DNA of 64,000 bases from DATBGZ01 sp036557785 (GTDB lineage Bacteria > Actinomycetota > Actinomycetes > Mycobacteriales > Micromonosporaceae). The stretch is from assembly GCA_036557785.1 (NCBI GenBank), contig DATBGZ010000038.1, positions 124,001 to 188,000 of the forward strand, in the 5' to 3' direction. This document shows, piece by piece, positions 51,873 to 61,073 of this stretch (position 1 is its first letter; each line of letters starts with the position of its first letter). Under the pieces are notes generated by a model. The model had not been told where the DNA came from. It did no database searches and saw nothing but the letters and a program-made list of their open reading frames with translations. The position numbers and the translations under genes are program-made.

Positions 51873-53285
51873 CTATGTGGGTCGAGGCCCGGACGGCTGC
51901 GAGGGCACCGACACCGCCGGCCACTCGCCGGTCGGCGGCTCCCGGCCCGCGACCGGCGGCGCACTGGTCTGTGCACCGGTCTGTGCACCGGTCTGTGCAG
52001 CGGTCTGCGCCACCGGCTCGGCCGCGCGCTCCACGGGCTCGGTGTCGGGCGGGCCGGCCTGCGAGGGAACGGGCGCTGTGATCGTCAGGTCGTCGGGGAC
52101 ACGCGGCAGGATGCGGGCGAAGTAGTCGTTGCGGGCCGCGGTGCCGCCGACGTCGCGCCCCGCGCGTTCGGAGAGAAACCACCGGTGCTCCAGGATCTCG
52201 TGGAACACCTCGACCGGATCGAGCCGGTCGCGCAGGTTCTCCGGGATGGCGCCGACGGCGGGGTCGTAGACCTCGGTGAGCCAGCGGTTGGCCGCCACCG
52301 CCTCCGGGATCGACCGGCCCGCCTGCCGCTCCAGGTGCGAGCGGTAGCTGGCGATGTCGTTGAGGAGCCGGCGGGCCTGGTTCTCCTGAGCCTGAAGGCC
52401 CGTACGGGCAAAGAGCAGGCGGCGATGGTGACCGGGTTCGGCGACCCGGGTACGCAGGCGTACCTTGTTGCTGCCGTCGCCGGCATCGATGAGCTCAACC
52501 TCGTCGACGTCGAAGCCGAGCTCGTTGAGGCGCCGCACGCGTTCGAGGATGCGCAGGCGTTGCTCCGACGGGTGCACCCGCTCCTCGCGGGTCAGTTCGT
52601 TCCACAACTGCTCGTACCGGCGGGGGATGTCCTCGGCCACGGCGATCGGATCGACCCCCGGCGGCAGCAGCCCGCCCGCCTGCAGGTCGTAGAGCTCACC
52701 GCCGACGCGCTCGAAGGCGAGATCGACGTCGTACGCGCGCTTGCCGTCGGAGACCTTGTCGTGCAGCTCCGAGGTCTCGGCGTCGACGAGGTACGCGGCG
52801 AGCGCGCCCGCGTCGAGTCGGAACAGCGTGTTCGACAGGGAGCAGTCGCCCCAGACGAAGCCCGCGAGGTGCAGGCGTGCGAGCAACTCCACCATCGCGT
52901 CGAGCAGCCGGTCGGTCGGCGGTCCACCGCGCGGGTTCGCGAACAGGGCCCGGTACGAGATCGAGTGCTCGAGAAACCTGGTCACCAGCACGGCGTCCAG
53001 CTCGTCCGGGCGGTCGACGACGACCCCGAGTACCTCCACGGCCGGGATCTCCTGCTCGTGCAGGTGTCGCAGCAACCGGTACTCCCGGCGGGCCAGTCTC
53101 TCGTCGATCTCCTTGAGTGCGTAGATGTTGCCGTCATCGGCCACGAACCGTACGACGTGCCGCGAGATGCCGCGCTGCCGGATCTCGACCAGCCGATCGT
53201 CCTGCCACTGCTCGATAGGCTCCCGCCACGGCAGCGAGAGCAGGCCCGCGGTCGCGTCTGCCGGCGGGGCGAAGACGAAGCGCAT
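51873..53285 (-). CDS. DUF4032-domain, kinase-like-fold protein
   Basis: 470 aa. The N-terminal half has protein-kinase/LPS-kinase-like features: 'IYALKEIDERLARREYRLLRHL' (Lys in a VAIK-like position and helix-C Glu), 'LLARLHLAGFVWGDCSLSNTLF' (an HxD-like loop as WGDCSLSN) and 'AYLVDAETSEL' (a DFG-like DAE). The second half is the DUF4032 domain ('VAANRWLTEVYDPAVGAIPE', 'EVFHEILEHRWFLSERAGRDVG'). The last ~55 residues are low complexity with a short 'AQTGAQTGAQTSA' repeat, encoded by tandem repeats near 51960-52015. It is widespread in actinobacteria, function unknown. Confidence 0.85.
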   Translation of the reverse strand: MRFVFAPPADATAGLLSLPWREPIEQWQDDRLVEIRQRGISRHVVRFVADDGNIYALKEIDERLARREYRLLRHLHEQEIPAVEVLGVVVDRPDELDAVLVTRFLEHSISYRALFANPRGGPPTDRLLDAMVELLARLHLAGFVWGDCSLSNTLFRLDAGALAAYLVDAETSELHDKVSDGKRAYDVDLAFERVGGELYDLQAGGLLPPGVDPIAVAEDIPRRYEQLWNELTREERVHPSEQRLRILERVRRLNELGFDVDEVELIDAGDGSNKVRLRTRVAEPGHHRRLLFARTGLQAQENQARRLLNDIASYRSHLERQAGRSIPEAVAANRWLTEVYDPAVGAIPENLRDRLDPVEVFHEILEHRWFLSERAGRDVGGTAARNDYFARILPRVPDDLTITAPVPSQAGPPDTEPVERAAEPVAQTAAQTGAQTGAQTSAPPVAGREPPTGEWPAVSVPSQPSGPRPT

Positions 53286-53356
53286 GGCCGTACTGTCTCA
53301 CGCCTCCGCTCGCCGGTCAGCCCGCGTGCTCAGGTGAACAGGCTGCCCTGCGCCAC

Positions 53357-54640
<1,284 letters not shown>

Positions 54641-54739
54641 CGTGTCCTCCCGAGCCTCGTCCGGTGCTCCGCGACCCGTGCGGAGCCCACCCCTGAACCG
54701 ACGTTAACCCTCCTGCTGCGCGGGTGCCGCCACACGCGC

Positions 54740-54767
54740 TTGACAACGATGGCTAATGACATTAGCC
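54740..54767 (+). promoter_or_regulatory. Promoter with TetR-type operator for the hydrolase-TetR operon
   Basis: A consensus -35 TTGACA is at 54740-54745, and TAGCCT sits 17 nt later (54763-54768) as a weak -10. Between and over it is the 17-bp dyad GGCTAATG-A-CATTAGCC (54751-54767), perfect on both arms. Transcription from here would begin at about 54775-54776, at the ATG of the hydrolase, so the mRNA is probably leaderless. The TetR encoded second in the operon is the likely binder. Confidence 0.7.
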
Positions 54768-54775
54768 TCCCAGCT

Positions 54776-55573
54776 ATGACTACTAGCTTCTTGGATCGGG
54801 GCGAGGGCCGCATCGCATACGAGGTACAGGGGGACGGACCGCTCGTCGTGCTGCTGCCCGGCATGGGTGTGGACCGCTCGGTCTACCGGTTCACGGTGCC
54901 GGCACTGGTCGCGGCGGGGTTCCGGGTCGCCCCGATGGACCTGCGCGGGCACGGCGAGTCCGACACGACCTTCGCAACGTACGACGATCCGGCCGCGGCC
55001 AGCGACGCCCTGGCCCTGGTTGACCACATCGGGGGACCAGCGCTGCTCGTCGGCAACTCCATGGGCGCCGGCGCGGCCGTGATCGCCGCGGCGCGGCGGC
55101 CGTCGGCCGTGGCCGGGACCGTCCTCATCGGACCCTGGGTGCGCGACAGCGGCGGCGCGCTGGCCGACCTGCTGATGCGTGCCCTCCTGCTGCGTCCCTG
55201 GGGTCCCGCGGCCTGGCGGTCGTACTACCGGTCGCTCTACCCGACCCGCCGACCGGCGGACTTCGCCGACCACGAGCGACGCATGGGCGCGAGCCTGCGC
55301 CGCAAGTGGCGCGCCTTCGCGCGTACGGCCCGCACCTCCCACACGCCGGCCCGCGACCGACTCGCGGACGTGGCCGCCCCTACCCTGGTCGTGATGGGGA
55401 CCAAGGATCGGGACTGGCCGGACCCGGCGGGCGAGGCCCGGTTCGTGGCGGGAGCGCTGCACGCCGAACTGGTGCTCGTGGACGGCGCCGGGCACTACCC
55501 GATGGCGGAGTTCCCCGAGATCGTCAACCCGCCGCTGGTCGCCTTCGCGCGGCGGGTACTGACCCGTGGCTGA
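54776..55573 (+). CDS. Alpha/beta-hydrolase
   Basis: About 265 aa. 'LVVLLPGMGVDRSVYRF' (oxyanion loop), 'VAPMDLRGHGESD' and the nucleophile elbow 'LLVGNSMGAGAAVI' (Ser in GNSMGA, about residue 96). The acid is probably Asp in 'VVMGTKDRDWPD', and the catalytic His is in 'LVDGAGHYPMAEFPE' (about residue 244). The substrate is unknown. No ribosome-binding site is visible, fitting a leaderless start. The stop region overlaps the TetR start by 8 nt. Confidence 0.92.
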   Translation: MTTSFLDRGEGRIAYEVQGDGPLVVLLPGMGVDRSVYRFTVPALVAAGFRVAPMDLRGHGESDTTFATYDDPAAASDALALVDHIGGPALLVGNSMGAGAAVIAAARRPSAVAGTVLIGPWVRDSGGALADLLMRALLLRPWGPAAWRSYYRSLYPTRRPADFADHERRMGASLRRKWRAFARTARTSHTPARDRLADVAAPTLVVMGTKDRDWPDPAGEARFVAGALHAELVLVDGAGHYPMAEFPEIVNPPLVAFARRVLTRG

Positions 55574-56177
55574 TGCGGCCGCGACGCGGGCCCGGGCACG
55601 GGGAGCGCGGGCGGGACTGACCCCGTCGCTGGTGGTCGCCGAGGCCGCCCGGCTCGCCGACGAGGTCGGACTCGACCGGCTCACGCTCGCCGCCGTGGCG
55701 CAGCGCCTCGGCGTCGCCCTGCCCAGTCTGTACAAGCACGTACGGGGTCTGGACGCCCTGCTGCAGAAGGTCTCCGCGCTCGCCACGGCCGAGCTCGCGA
55801 CCGTGCTCGCCGAGGCGGCCGCGGGTCGCTCCCGGGCCGACGCCGTGCACGCCGTCGCCGACGCCTACCGGGCCTACGCACACCAGCACCCGGGTCGCTA
55901 CCCGCTCACCCAGCGGGTGGCCGACCCCGCCGACCTCGAGCACGTGGCCGCGAGCGGGCGGGCCGTGGGCGCGATCCTGGCCCTGCTGCGCGGGTACGGC
56001 CTGTCCGGTGACGATGCCGTGGACGCGACCCGGGCGCTGCGGGCGGCGCTGCACGGCTTCGTGATGCTGGAGCACGCCGGTGGGTTCGGGATGCCGACCG
56101 ACGTGAATCGTTCCTTTGGCCAGCTCGTCGCCGCCCTGGAGCTCGCGCTGCGCACCTGGCCCTCGCCCGAGGGGTAG
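55566..56177 (+). CDS. TetR-family transcriptional regulator (WHG-domain type)
   Basis: 203 aa, GTG start overlapping the hydrolase gene. The N-terminal HTH is 'SLVVAEAARLADEVGLDRLTLAAVAQRLGVALPSLYKHV' (about 20-58). The C-terminal ligand domain contains 'HQHPGRYPLTQRV' and 'RALRAALHGFVMLEHAGGFGMP', the WHG/TetR_C_33 pattern. It probably represses its own operon through the dyad at 54751-54767 (inference from position and symmetry). Confidence 0.93.
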   Translation: MADAAATRARARGARAGLTPSLVVAEAARLADEVGLDRLTLAAVAQRLGVALPSLYKHVRGLDALLQKVSALATAELATVLAEAAAGRSRADAVHAVADAYRAYAHQHPGRYPLTQRVADPADLEHVAASGRAVGAILALLRGYGLSGDDAVDATRALRAALHGFVMLEHAGGFGMPTDVNRSFGQLVAALELALRTWPSPEG

Positions 56178-56355
56178 GGCCTGTGCCGCGCGTGGCCGTG
56201 GTCGTGCCGGGCACACGTTGGCGAGGTGTTCGCCGAGGCGTCGTCGCGTTGTCGCCCCTGGTACACCGCGCTCCCACGATCATTCGCACGTGACATCGAG
56301 CCACGGGGCACGCAGCTACGGGATACCGAGCCACGGGACAACGAGCAGAGCGCTC

Positions 56356-57159
56356 GTGCTCGCCCGCGCCACGCCCCGGCTCGTGGTCAGCGTGCACGAC
56401 GTCGCGCCGGCCACCGCCGAGCAGACCGTACAGTGGTGCTCCGATGTGGACAGTCTCGGCATCCCCGTGTCGCTGCTCGTGATCCCTGGAGTGTGGCGGG
56501 CCATGCGCCTGGCCGACGCGCCCGACCTCGCCCGCCTGCTGGCGCAGCGGGTCCGCCACGGGGACGAGATCGTGCTGCATGGCCTGACCCATGCGGCCGG
56601 GCCCGCGGGCCCGCGGTACCGCCGGGCGGTGGGGCACCTCGTCGCCCGGGGCGCGGCCGAGTTCGCGGCGCTGGACGAGGGCGAGGCCCGGCGGCGGCTG
56701 CGCGAGGGCAGGGCAGCGTTGGAGCGTGCCGGGCTCCGGGCGTTCGGGTTCACCCCGCCGGGCTGGCTCGCCTCGCCGGGCGCCGTGGCCGCCCTGGCTG
56801 CCGAGGGATTCACCTACCTCACCACGCACCGGGGGCTGCACGACCTGCGCACCCGCCGCACGCACCCGGGTTTCGCGCTCTCGCACCGTCCGGGCGGCTT
56901 CGGTGAGGGCCTCGGTGTCGCTCTCATGCGCAGGGTCGCGCAGCGCAGCACGGCGCGCGGCGGCCTGATCCGCATCGCGCTGCACCCCGACGACCTGAGC
57001 CGGCCCGGGCTGCGGGAGGCGACCCTGCGGACCATCGAGGCGGTGCTCGCCGCCGGCGGCCGGGCCATGACCTACGGCGACCTCGCCGCCGGGGAGCAGC
57101 CCGGACGGTCGCGATGGCGGCGCGGCGAGCCCGCGCAGCACGGGGTGCCCGGCGGATGA
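56356..57159 (+). CDS. DUF2334-like polysaccharide deacetylase
   Basis: About 267 aa from a GTG at 56356; an in-frame GTG at 56289 would add a short imperfectly repeated 'SHG' segment. 'LVVSVHDVAPATAEQTVQW' carries the His-Asp metal motif, 'GDEIVLHGLTHAAGP' the HGxTH metal motif, and 'RAFGFTPPGWLAS' the third motif. 'IRIALHPDDL' completes the NodB-like site. It probably deacetylates a glycan or glycolipid. It overlaps the glycosyltransferase start (ATGA), suggesting a joint envelope or glycolipid pathway, like GlcNAc-inositol deacetylase/glycosyltransferase pairs. Confidence 0.85.
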   Translation: MLARATPRLVVSVHDVAPATAEQTVQWCSDVDSLGIPVSLLVIPGVWRAMRLADAPDLARLLAQRVRHGDEIVLHGLTHAAGPAGPRYRRAVGHLVARGAAEFAALDEGEARRRLREGRAALERAGLRAFGFTPPGWLASPGAVAALAAEGFTYLTTHRGLHDLRTRRTHPGFALSHRPGGFGEGLGVALMRRVAQRSTARGGLIRIALHPDDLSRPGLREATLRTIEAVLAAGGRAMTYGDLAAGEQPGRSRWRRGEPAQHGVPGG

Positions 57160-58289
57160 GGATCGTCCAGTTCGCGAACTTCTATGCCCCGACCTCGGGT
57201 GGGTTGCGCACCTTCGTGGAGGAGACCGGACGCGGGTACACCGGACGGGGGCACACCCGGCTGCTCGTGGTGCCCGGCCCCGCCGACCTCGACGAGCAGA
57301 CACCGTCGGGGCGCCGGCTGACCATCGCGAGCCCATCGATGTTCGGCAGCGACGAGTACCGCATGGTGACCGCCCACCGGCGGGTCCTGCAACTCTTCGA
57401 CGAGTTCCGCCCCGACGTCCTGGAGATCAGCGACAAGCTCGCGGTGACCTGGCTGTCGGCGTGGGCCCGGCGGCGTGGCGTGCCGACCGTGCTCTTCTCC
57501 CACGAGCGCATCGACGCGGTCCTGCGGACCCGGTTGCCGGGCCGGTTCGCGGCTCGGGGCCCGGTACCGGTCGCGGCCGACGCCGTGAACCGGGCGCTGC
57601 GCAAGCGGGTGGATCGGGTGGTCGTCGCCTCGGCGTTCGCGGCCGAGGAGTTCGCGCGTGCCGGCGTCACGGACGTGCACCGCGTCCCGCTCGGCGTGGA
57701 CCACGACACCTTCTGCCCGGTGCAGGACTCCACAGTGGAGCGTGACGGCATCGAGCTCGTGCTGGTGAGCCGGCTCTCCGCCGAGAAGAGCCCGCAGCTC
57801 GCGGTGGAGGCGCTGCGGCGGCTGTGGGCCGCGGGCACGCCGGTGCGGCTCACCGTGATCGGCGACGGTCCGCTGGTCGACCGGATCACCGCGCTCGCGG
57901 CCGGCCTGCCCGTACGGTTCCTGGGCCATGTCGCGCAGCGCTCCCGGCTGGCCCGGCTGATCGGCCAGGCCGACGTCGCGATCTGCCCATCGACGGCGGA
58001 GACGTTCGGACTGGCCACATTGGAGGCTCTCGCCTGCGGGACACCGGTCGTGGTGCCCGACCAGGGCGCGCTGCCCGAACTGGTGCGGGGCGCGCCGGAG
58101 GGTGCGGGCGTCATCTGCATGCCCACGCCGGACGAGTTCGCTGACGGCGTACGCACGCTGCTCGCCGTGGCCCCGGCCGGTCGCCGGGCCGCGGCCCGGT
58201 CGGTCGCGCTGCGCTATCCGTGGGAGCGGACGGTCGGCGAGCTGGTGTCCCTCCACGCCGGGCTGGTCGCGGCCCCCGCCTGCGCCTGA
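57156..58289 (+). CDS. GT4-family glycosyltransferase
   Basis: About 377 aa, starting within the stop of the deacetylase gene. The GT-B N-domain opens 'IVQFANFYAPTSGGLRTFVEE' (glycine loop). The C-domain has 'LVLVSRLSAEKSPQLAVEAL', 'LTVIGDGPLVDRI' and the donor-binding E-x7-E signature 'CPSTAETFGLATLEALACGTPVV'. The closest resemblance is to phosphatidylinositol mannosyltransferase-like or MshA-like enzymes. Its 3' end overlaps the convergent transporter gene by 76 bp, unusually long. Confidence 0.92.
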   Translation: MRIVQFANFYAPTSGGLRTFVEETGRGYTGRGHTRLLVVPGPADLDEQTPSGRRLTIASPSMFGSDEYRMVTAHRRVLQLFDEFRPDVLEISDKLAVTWLSAWARRRGVPTVLFSHERIDAVLRTRLPGRFAARGPVPVAADAVNRALRKRVDRVVVASAFAAEEFARAGVTDVHRVPLGVDHDTFCPVQDSTVERDGIELVLVSRLSAEKSPQLAVEALRRLWAAGTPVRLTVIGDGPLVDRITALAAGLPVRFLGHVAQRSRLARLIGQADVAICPSTAETFGLATLEALACGTPVVVPDQGALPELVRGAPEGAGVICMPTPDEFADGVRTLLAVAPAGRRAAARSVALRYPWERTVGELVSLHAGLVAAPACA

Positions 58290-59176
58290 GCGCCGAGGTG
58301 ACGCTCGTCGTGCAACGTGGCCGAGGTGGCGAGCAGCACCACCCCCGTCACGACCAGCGCCCCCGCCCCGGGCAGCCCCAGGAAGAGCTCGAGCCCGGCC
58401 GGGGGCATGGCGTCGAAGAGCACCGCGCCGGCCACGGCGCTGCACACCGGGTCGGTGATCGTCGTGGCGGTCAGCGCGGTGGGCATCGACCCGCTCGCGA
58501 ACGCGTCCTGTACCAGCAGGGTTCCCGCGGTCGCCGAGGCGACGAGGCCGAGCAGCGGAAGACCGAAGGCGCCGACGAGCCCGCGCTGCGCGATGTCCGA
58601 GGTGATCACGACCAGCAGTACGGCCGTGGTGGAGAAGCACATGCCCGACGCGACGGCGACCAGCGCGGTCCGGGTCTGGGCATGGCGACGCAGCAGGCGG
58701 CCCGCGGTGAGCCACGAGGCCATCGCGGTGACGATCACCGCGACGTAGAGGCCCACCGCCCCCCGCGACGGTTGCTGCTGGCTCACGCCTCCGCGCAGCA
58801 GCACCAGCGTCACGACGCCGGCGCAGACCGCGCTCGCCCCGACCCAGTCGCGGGGGGTCGGGCGCAGGCTGCGCCGCCTCGCCGAGATCAGCAGCGCGAA
58901 GAGCAACTGCATGACCAGGACCGACTGCACCGCCGCGATCGCGCCCAGGTGCAGCGCCAGCACGTGGCAGCCGAACCCCACGGCGTTCAGCGTCCAGCCG
59001 AGCAGCCACGACCGGTTGCGCACGAGCCGTCCCAGCACGCGGAGCACGGGCAGCCACCGGGCGCGCCCGGTGCCGTGGCGCAGCGCCGTGGTCCTGGCCG
59101 AGCTCTGCTGGAGCACCGCGCCGAACCCGAACAGCACCGCGGCCACGACGGCCAGGCCGACGCTGATCATCCGCAC
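58214..59176 (-). CDS. DMT-family (EamA-like) membrane transporter
   Basis: 320 aa, nine to ten hydrophobic helices in two halves: 'VGLAVVAAVLFGFGAVLQQ', 'WTLNAVGFGCHVLALHLGAIAAVQSVLVMQLLFALLI', 'VGASAVCAGVVTLVLL', then 'TALTATTITDPVCSAVAGAVLF' and 'GLPGAGALVVTGVVLLA'. This matches the actinobacterial DMT group related to magnesium or multidrug carriers; the substrate is unknown. The C-terminal ~30 residues overlap the glycosyltransferase gene on the opposite strand. Confidence 0.85.
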   Translation of the reverse strand: MRMISVGLAVVAAVLFGFGAVLQQSSARTTALRHGTGRARWLPVLRVLGRLVRNRSWLLGWTLNAVGFGCHVLALHLGAIAAVQSVLVMQLLFALLISARRRSLRPTPRDWVGASAVCAGVVTLVLLRGGVSQQQPSRGAVGLYVAVIVTAMASWLTAGRLLRRHAQTRTALVAVASGMCFSTTAVLLVVITSDIAQRGLVGAFGLPLLGLVASATAGTLLVQDAFASGSMPTALTATTITDPVCSAVAGAVLFDAMPPAGLELFLGLPGAGALVVTGVVLLATSATLHDERHLGAQAQAGAATSPAWRDTSSPTVRSHG

Positions 59177-59300
59177 CCCGGAACTGTGATCGGTTGACCC
59201 GCCGACGTGGTAGCCGCGGGGCGACGCCCGGGCGAACGCCGGGTGTCCGATCGCCGTGCGGGCCCCATGACCCGATCATGCCAATCGGTACGATCCGGGG

Positions 59301-59807
59301 ATGGACCCGGGGCTCGCGGACCTCAACGCACTCACCGACGCCGAGGCGCGCGAGCGACTGCGTGCCTGCTGCGCGGCCACGGCCTGGCTCGACGCCGTGC
59401 TGGCTGGGCGGCCCTATGGCGACCGGCCGGCGCTGGAGCAGGCGTCGTCGGCCGCGCTCGCGGCGCTGGATTGGGACGGCGTCCTCCGGGCCCTCGCGGC
59501 CCACCCGCGCATCGGGGAGCGGGTCGCGGCGCGGAGCCGGGAGGCGGCCTGGTCGGCGAGCGAACAGTCCGGCGTGGACGGTGCCACCGAGGCGACCCGA
59601 TCAGCGCTCGCCGACGCGAACCGGGCCTACGAGGACCGGTTCGGGCACGTGTTGCTCATCTTCGCCACCGGTCGCACGGACGAGCAGATGCTGGCCGCCG
59701 CCCGGCAACGCCTGCACCACGACGTCGTCGTGGAGCGGCAGACCGTACGGTCGGAGCTCGCGAAGATCGTGGCACTGCGGCTGACCAAGCTCCTGGACGG
59801 CTCATGA
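59301..59807 (+). CDS. uraD: 2-oxo-4-hydroxy-4-carboxy-5-ureidoimidazoline (OHCU) decarboxylase
   Basis: 168 aa. Family hallmarks are 'LAAHPRIGE' (catalytic His, about residue 70), 'SEQSGVD' and 'ANRAYEDRFGHVLLIFATGRTDEQML'. It decarboxylates OHCU to S-allantoin, the third step of urate breakdown. First gene of the urate/allantoin operon; the following uraH lies 76 bp downstream behind a hairpin. Confidence 0.95.
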   Translation: MDPGLADLNALTDAEARERLRACCAATAWLDAVLAGRPYGDRPALEQASSAALAALDWDGVLRALAAHPRIGERVAARSREAAWSASEQSGVDGATEATRSALADANRAYEDRFGHVLLIFATGRTDEQMLAAARQRLHHDVVVERQTVRSELAKIVALRLTKLLDGS

Positions 59808-59850
59808 GCGAGCGGCAGCGAGCGAATCATCAGGCTCAGTGCCGCCGTGC

Positions 59851-59888
59851 CTCATGCCCGCCCGCAGCGGAGCGAGGACGGGCATGAG
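59851..59888 (+). repeat. Hairpin spanning the uraH start codon
   Basis: CTCATGCCCG (59851-59860) pairs perfectly with 59879-59888; the 3' arm contains the uraH ATG (59884-59886). The loop and the left flank carry 'gcagcggagcgag' and 'gcgagcggcagcgagcgaatcat' motifs, a repeat style frequent between actinobacterial genes. It might limit uraH initiation unless opened by ribosomes leaving uraD. Confidence 0.65.
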
Positions 59889-60201
59889 CTTGTCGACGCA
59901 TGTCCTGGACACCGGGACGGGAGAGCCGGCCTCCGGCGTTCCGGTACGGCTGGAGCGCGCGCACGACCATGGCTGGCTGCGCATCGCCGAAGGGGTCACC
60001 GACGACGACGGGCGGCTGCGCGACTTCGTGCCCGCCGAACAGTGGCACGCGGCGACCTATCGGCTGACCTTCGACACCGCGGCGCGCTCGGCGTTCTTCC
60101 CCGAGGTATCGATCGTCTTCTTCGTCGCGGAGCCGTCCCGGCACCACCACATCCCGTTGCTGCTCAGCCCGTACGGCTACTCGACCTACCGCGGGAGCTG
60201 A
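59884..60201 (+). CDS. uraH: 5-hydroxyisourate hydrolase (transthyretin-like)
   Basis: About 105 aa from the ATG at 59884. Signature segments: 'LSTHVLDTGTGEPASGVPVRLER' (N-terminal catalytic His), 'FPEVSIVFFVAEPSRHHHIPLLLSPYGYSTYRGS' with the family's C-terminal YRGS. It hydrolyses 5-hydroxyisourate to OHCU, between urate oxidase and UraD. Two bp separate it from the urate oxidase gene. Confidence 0.96.
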   Translation: MSLSTHVLDTGTGEPASGVPVRLERAHDHGWLRIAEGVTDDDGRLRDFVPAEQWHAATYRLTFDTAARSAFFPEVSIVFFVAEPSRHHHIPLLLSPYGYSTYRGS

Positions 60202-60203
60202 CC

Positions 60204-61070
60204 ATGACCGTGTTGGGGCACAACAGCTACGGCAAGGCCGAGGTACGCCTGCTGCGGGTGGACCGCGGCAGTGATCGCGATGAGATCACCGACCTCAACG
60301 TGAGCGTGGCGCTCGCCGGGGATCTGGACGCCACGCACCTGACCGGCGACAACGCCAACGTGCTGCCCACCGACACCCAGAAGAACACCGTCTATGCCTT
60401 CGCCCGTGACGGCGTCGGGTCCCCGGAGGCGTTCGGGCTGCGCCTGGCCCGGCACTTCGTCGACAGCCAGCCCAGCATCGGCGCCGCCCGGGTGTCCATC
60501 CAGCAATACCACTGGACGCGGCTGCGGCCACATTCGTTTGCCCGCCACGGCGGTACGGTCAGGAGCGCCGCCGTGACCTACGACGGTACGGGTGCCTGGG
60601 TCGTCTCCGGCGTGACGGACCTCGTGCTGCTGAACACCACCGACTCGGAGTTCCACGGCTTCGTCGTCGACCGGTACACCACGCTGCGCCCCGCTACCGA
60701 CCGGATCCTCGCCACCTCGGTCGACGCGACCTGGCGCTACGCGCTCGCCGACGCGGACTGGGATCGGCTGCACGAGGGGGCGTCGCGGGCACTGGTCGAC
60801 GCCTTCGCCGACACGTACAGCTATTCGTTGCAGCAGACGCTCTACGCGATGGGGCAGGCGGTGCTGGACCGCGTGCCGGAGGTGACCGAGGTCCGGCTGT
60901 CGCTGCCGAACCGGCACCACTTCCTCGTCGACCTGACACCGTACGGGCTGGAGAACCCAGGCGAGGTCTTCAACCCCGACGACCGGCCGTACGGCCTGAT
61001 CGAGGGTACGGTGCTGCGCCCCGACTCCCCTCCGGCGGGCCTGGCCTGGTCGCTGAGGCCCGGAGGCTGA
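60204..61070 (+). CDS. Urate oxidase (uricase)
   Basis: About 288 aa from the ATG at 60204. It has the tandem T-fold of cofactor-free uricase: 'GHNSYGKAEVRLLRV' (catalytic Lys), 'LTGDNANVLPTDTQKNTVYAF' (catalytic Thr and TDxxKN motif), 'FVVDRYTTLRPATDRILAT' and 'LPNRHHFLVDLTPYGLENPGEVF'. It oxidises urate to 5-hydroxyisourate. Located between uraH and the DUF6986 gene, which starts 3 bp after its stop. Confidence 0.96.
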   Translation: MTVLGHNSYGKAEVRLLRVDRGSDRDEITDLNVSVALAGDLDATHLTGDNANVLPTDTQKNTVYAFARDGVGSPEAFGLRLARHFVDSQPSIGAARVSIQQYHWTRLRPHSFARHGGTVRSAAVTYDGTGAWVVSGVTDLVLLNTTDSEFHGFVVDRYTTLRPATDRILATSVDATWRYALADADWDRLHEGASRALVDAFADTYSYSLQQTLYAMGQAVLDRVPEVTEVRLSLPNRHHFLVDLTPYGLENPGEVFNPDDRPYGLIEGTVLRPDSPPAGLAWSLRPGG

Positions 61071-61073
61071 TCG

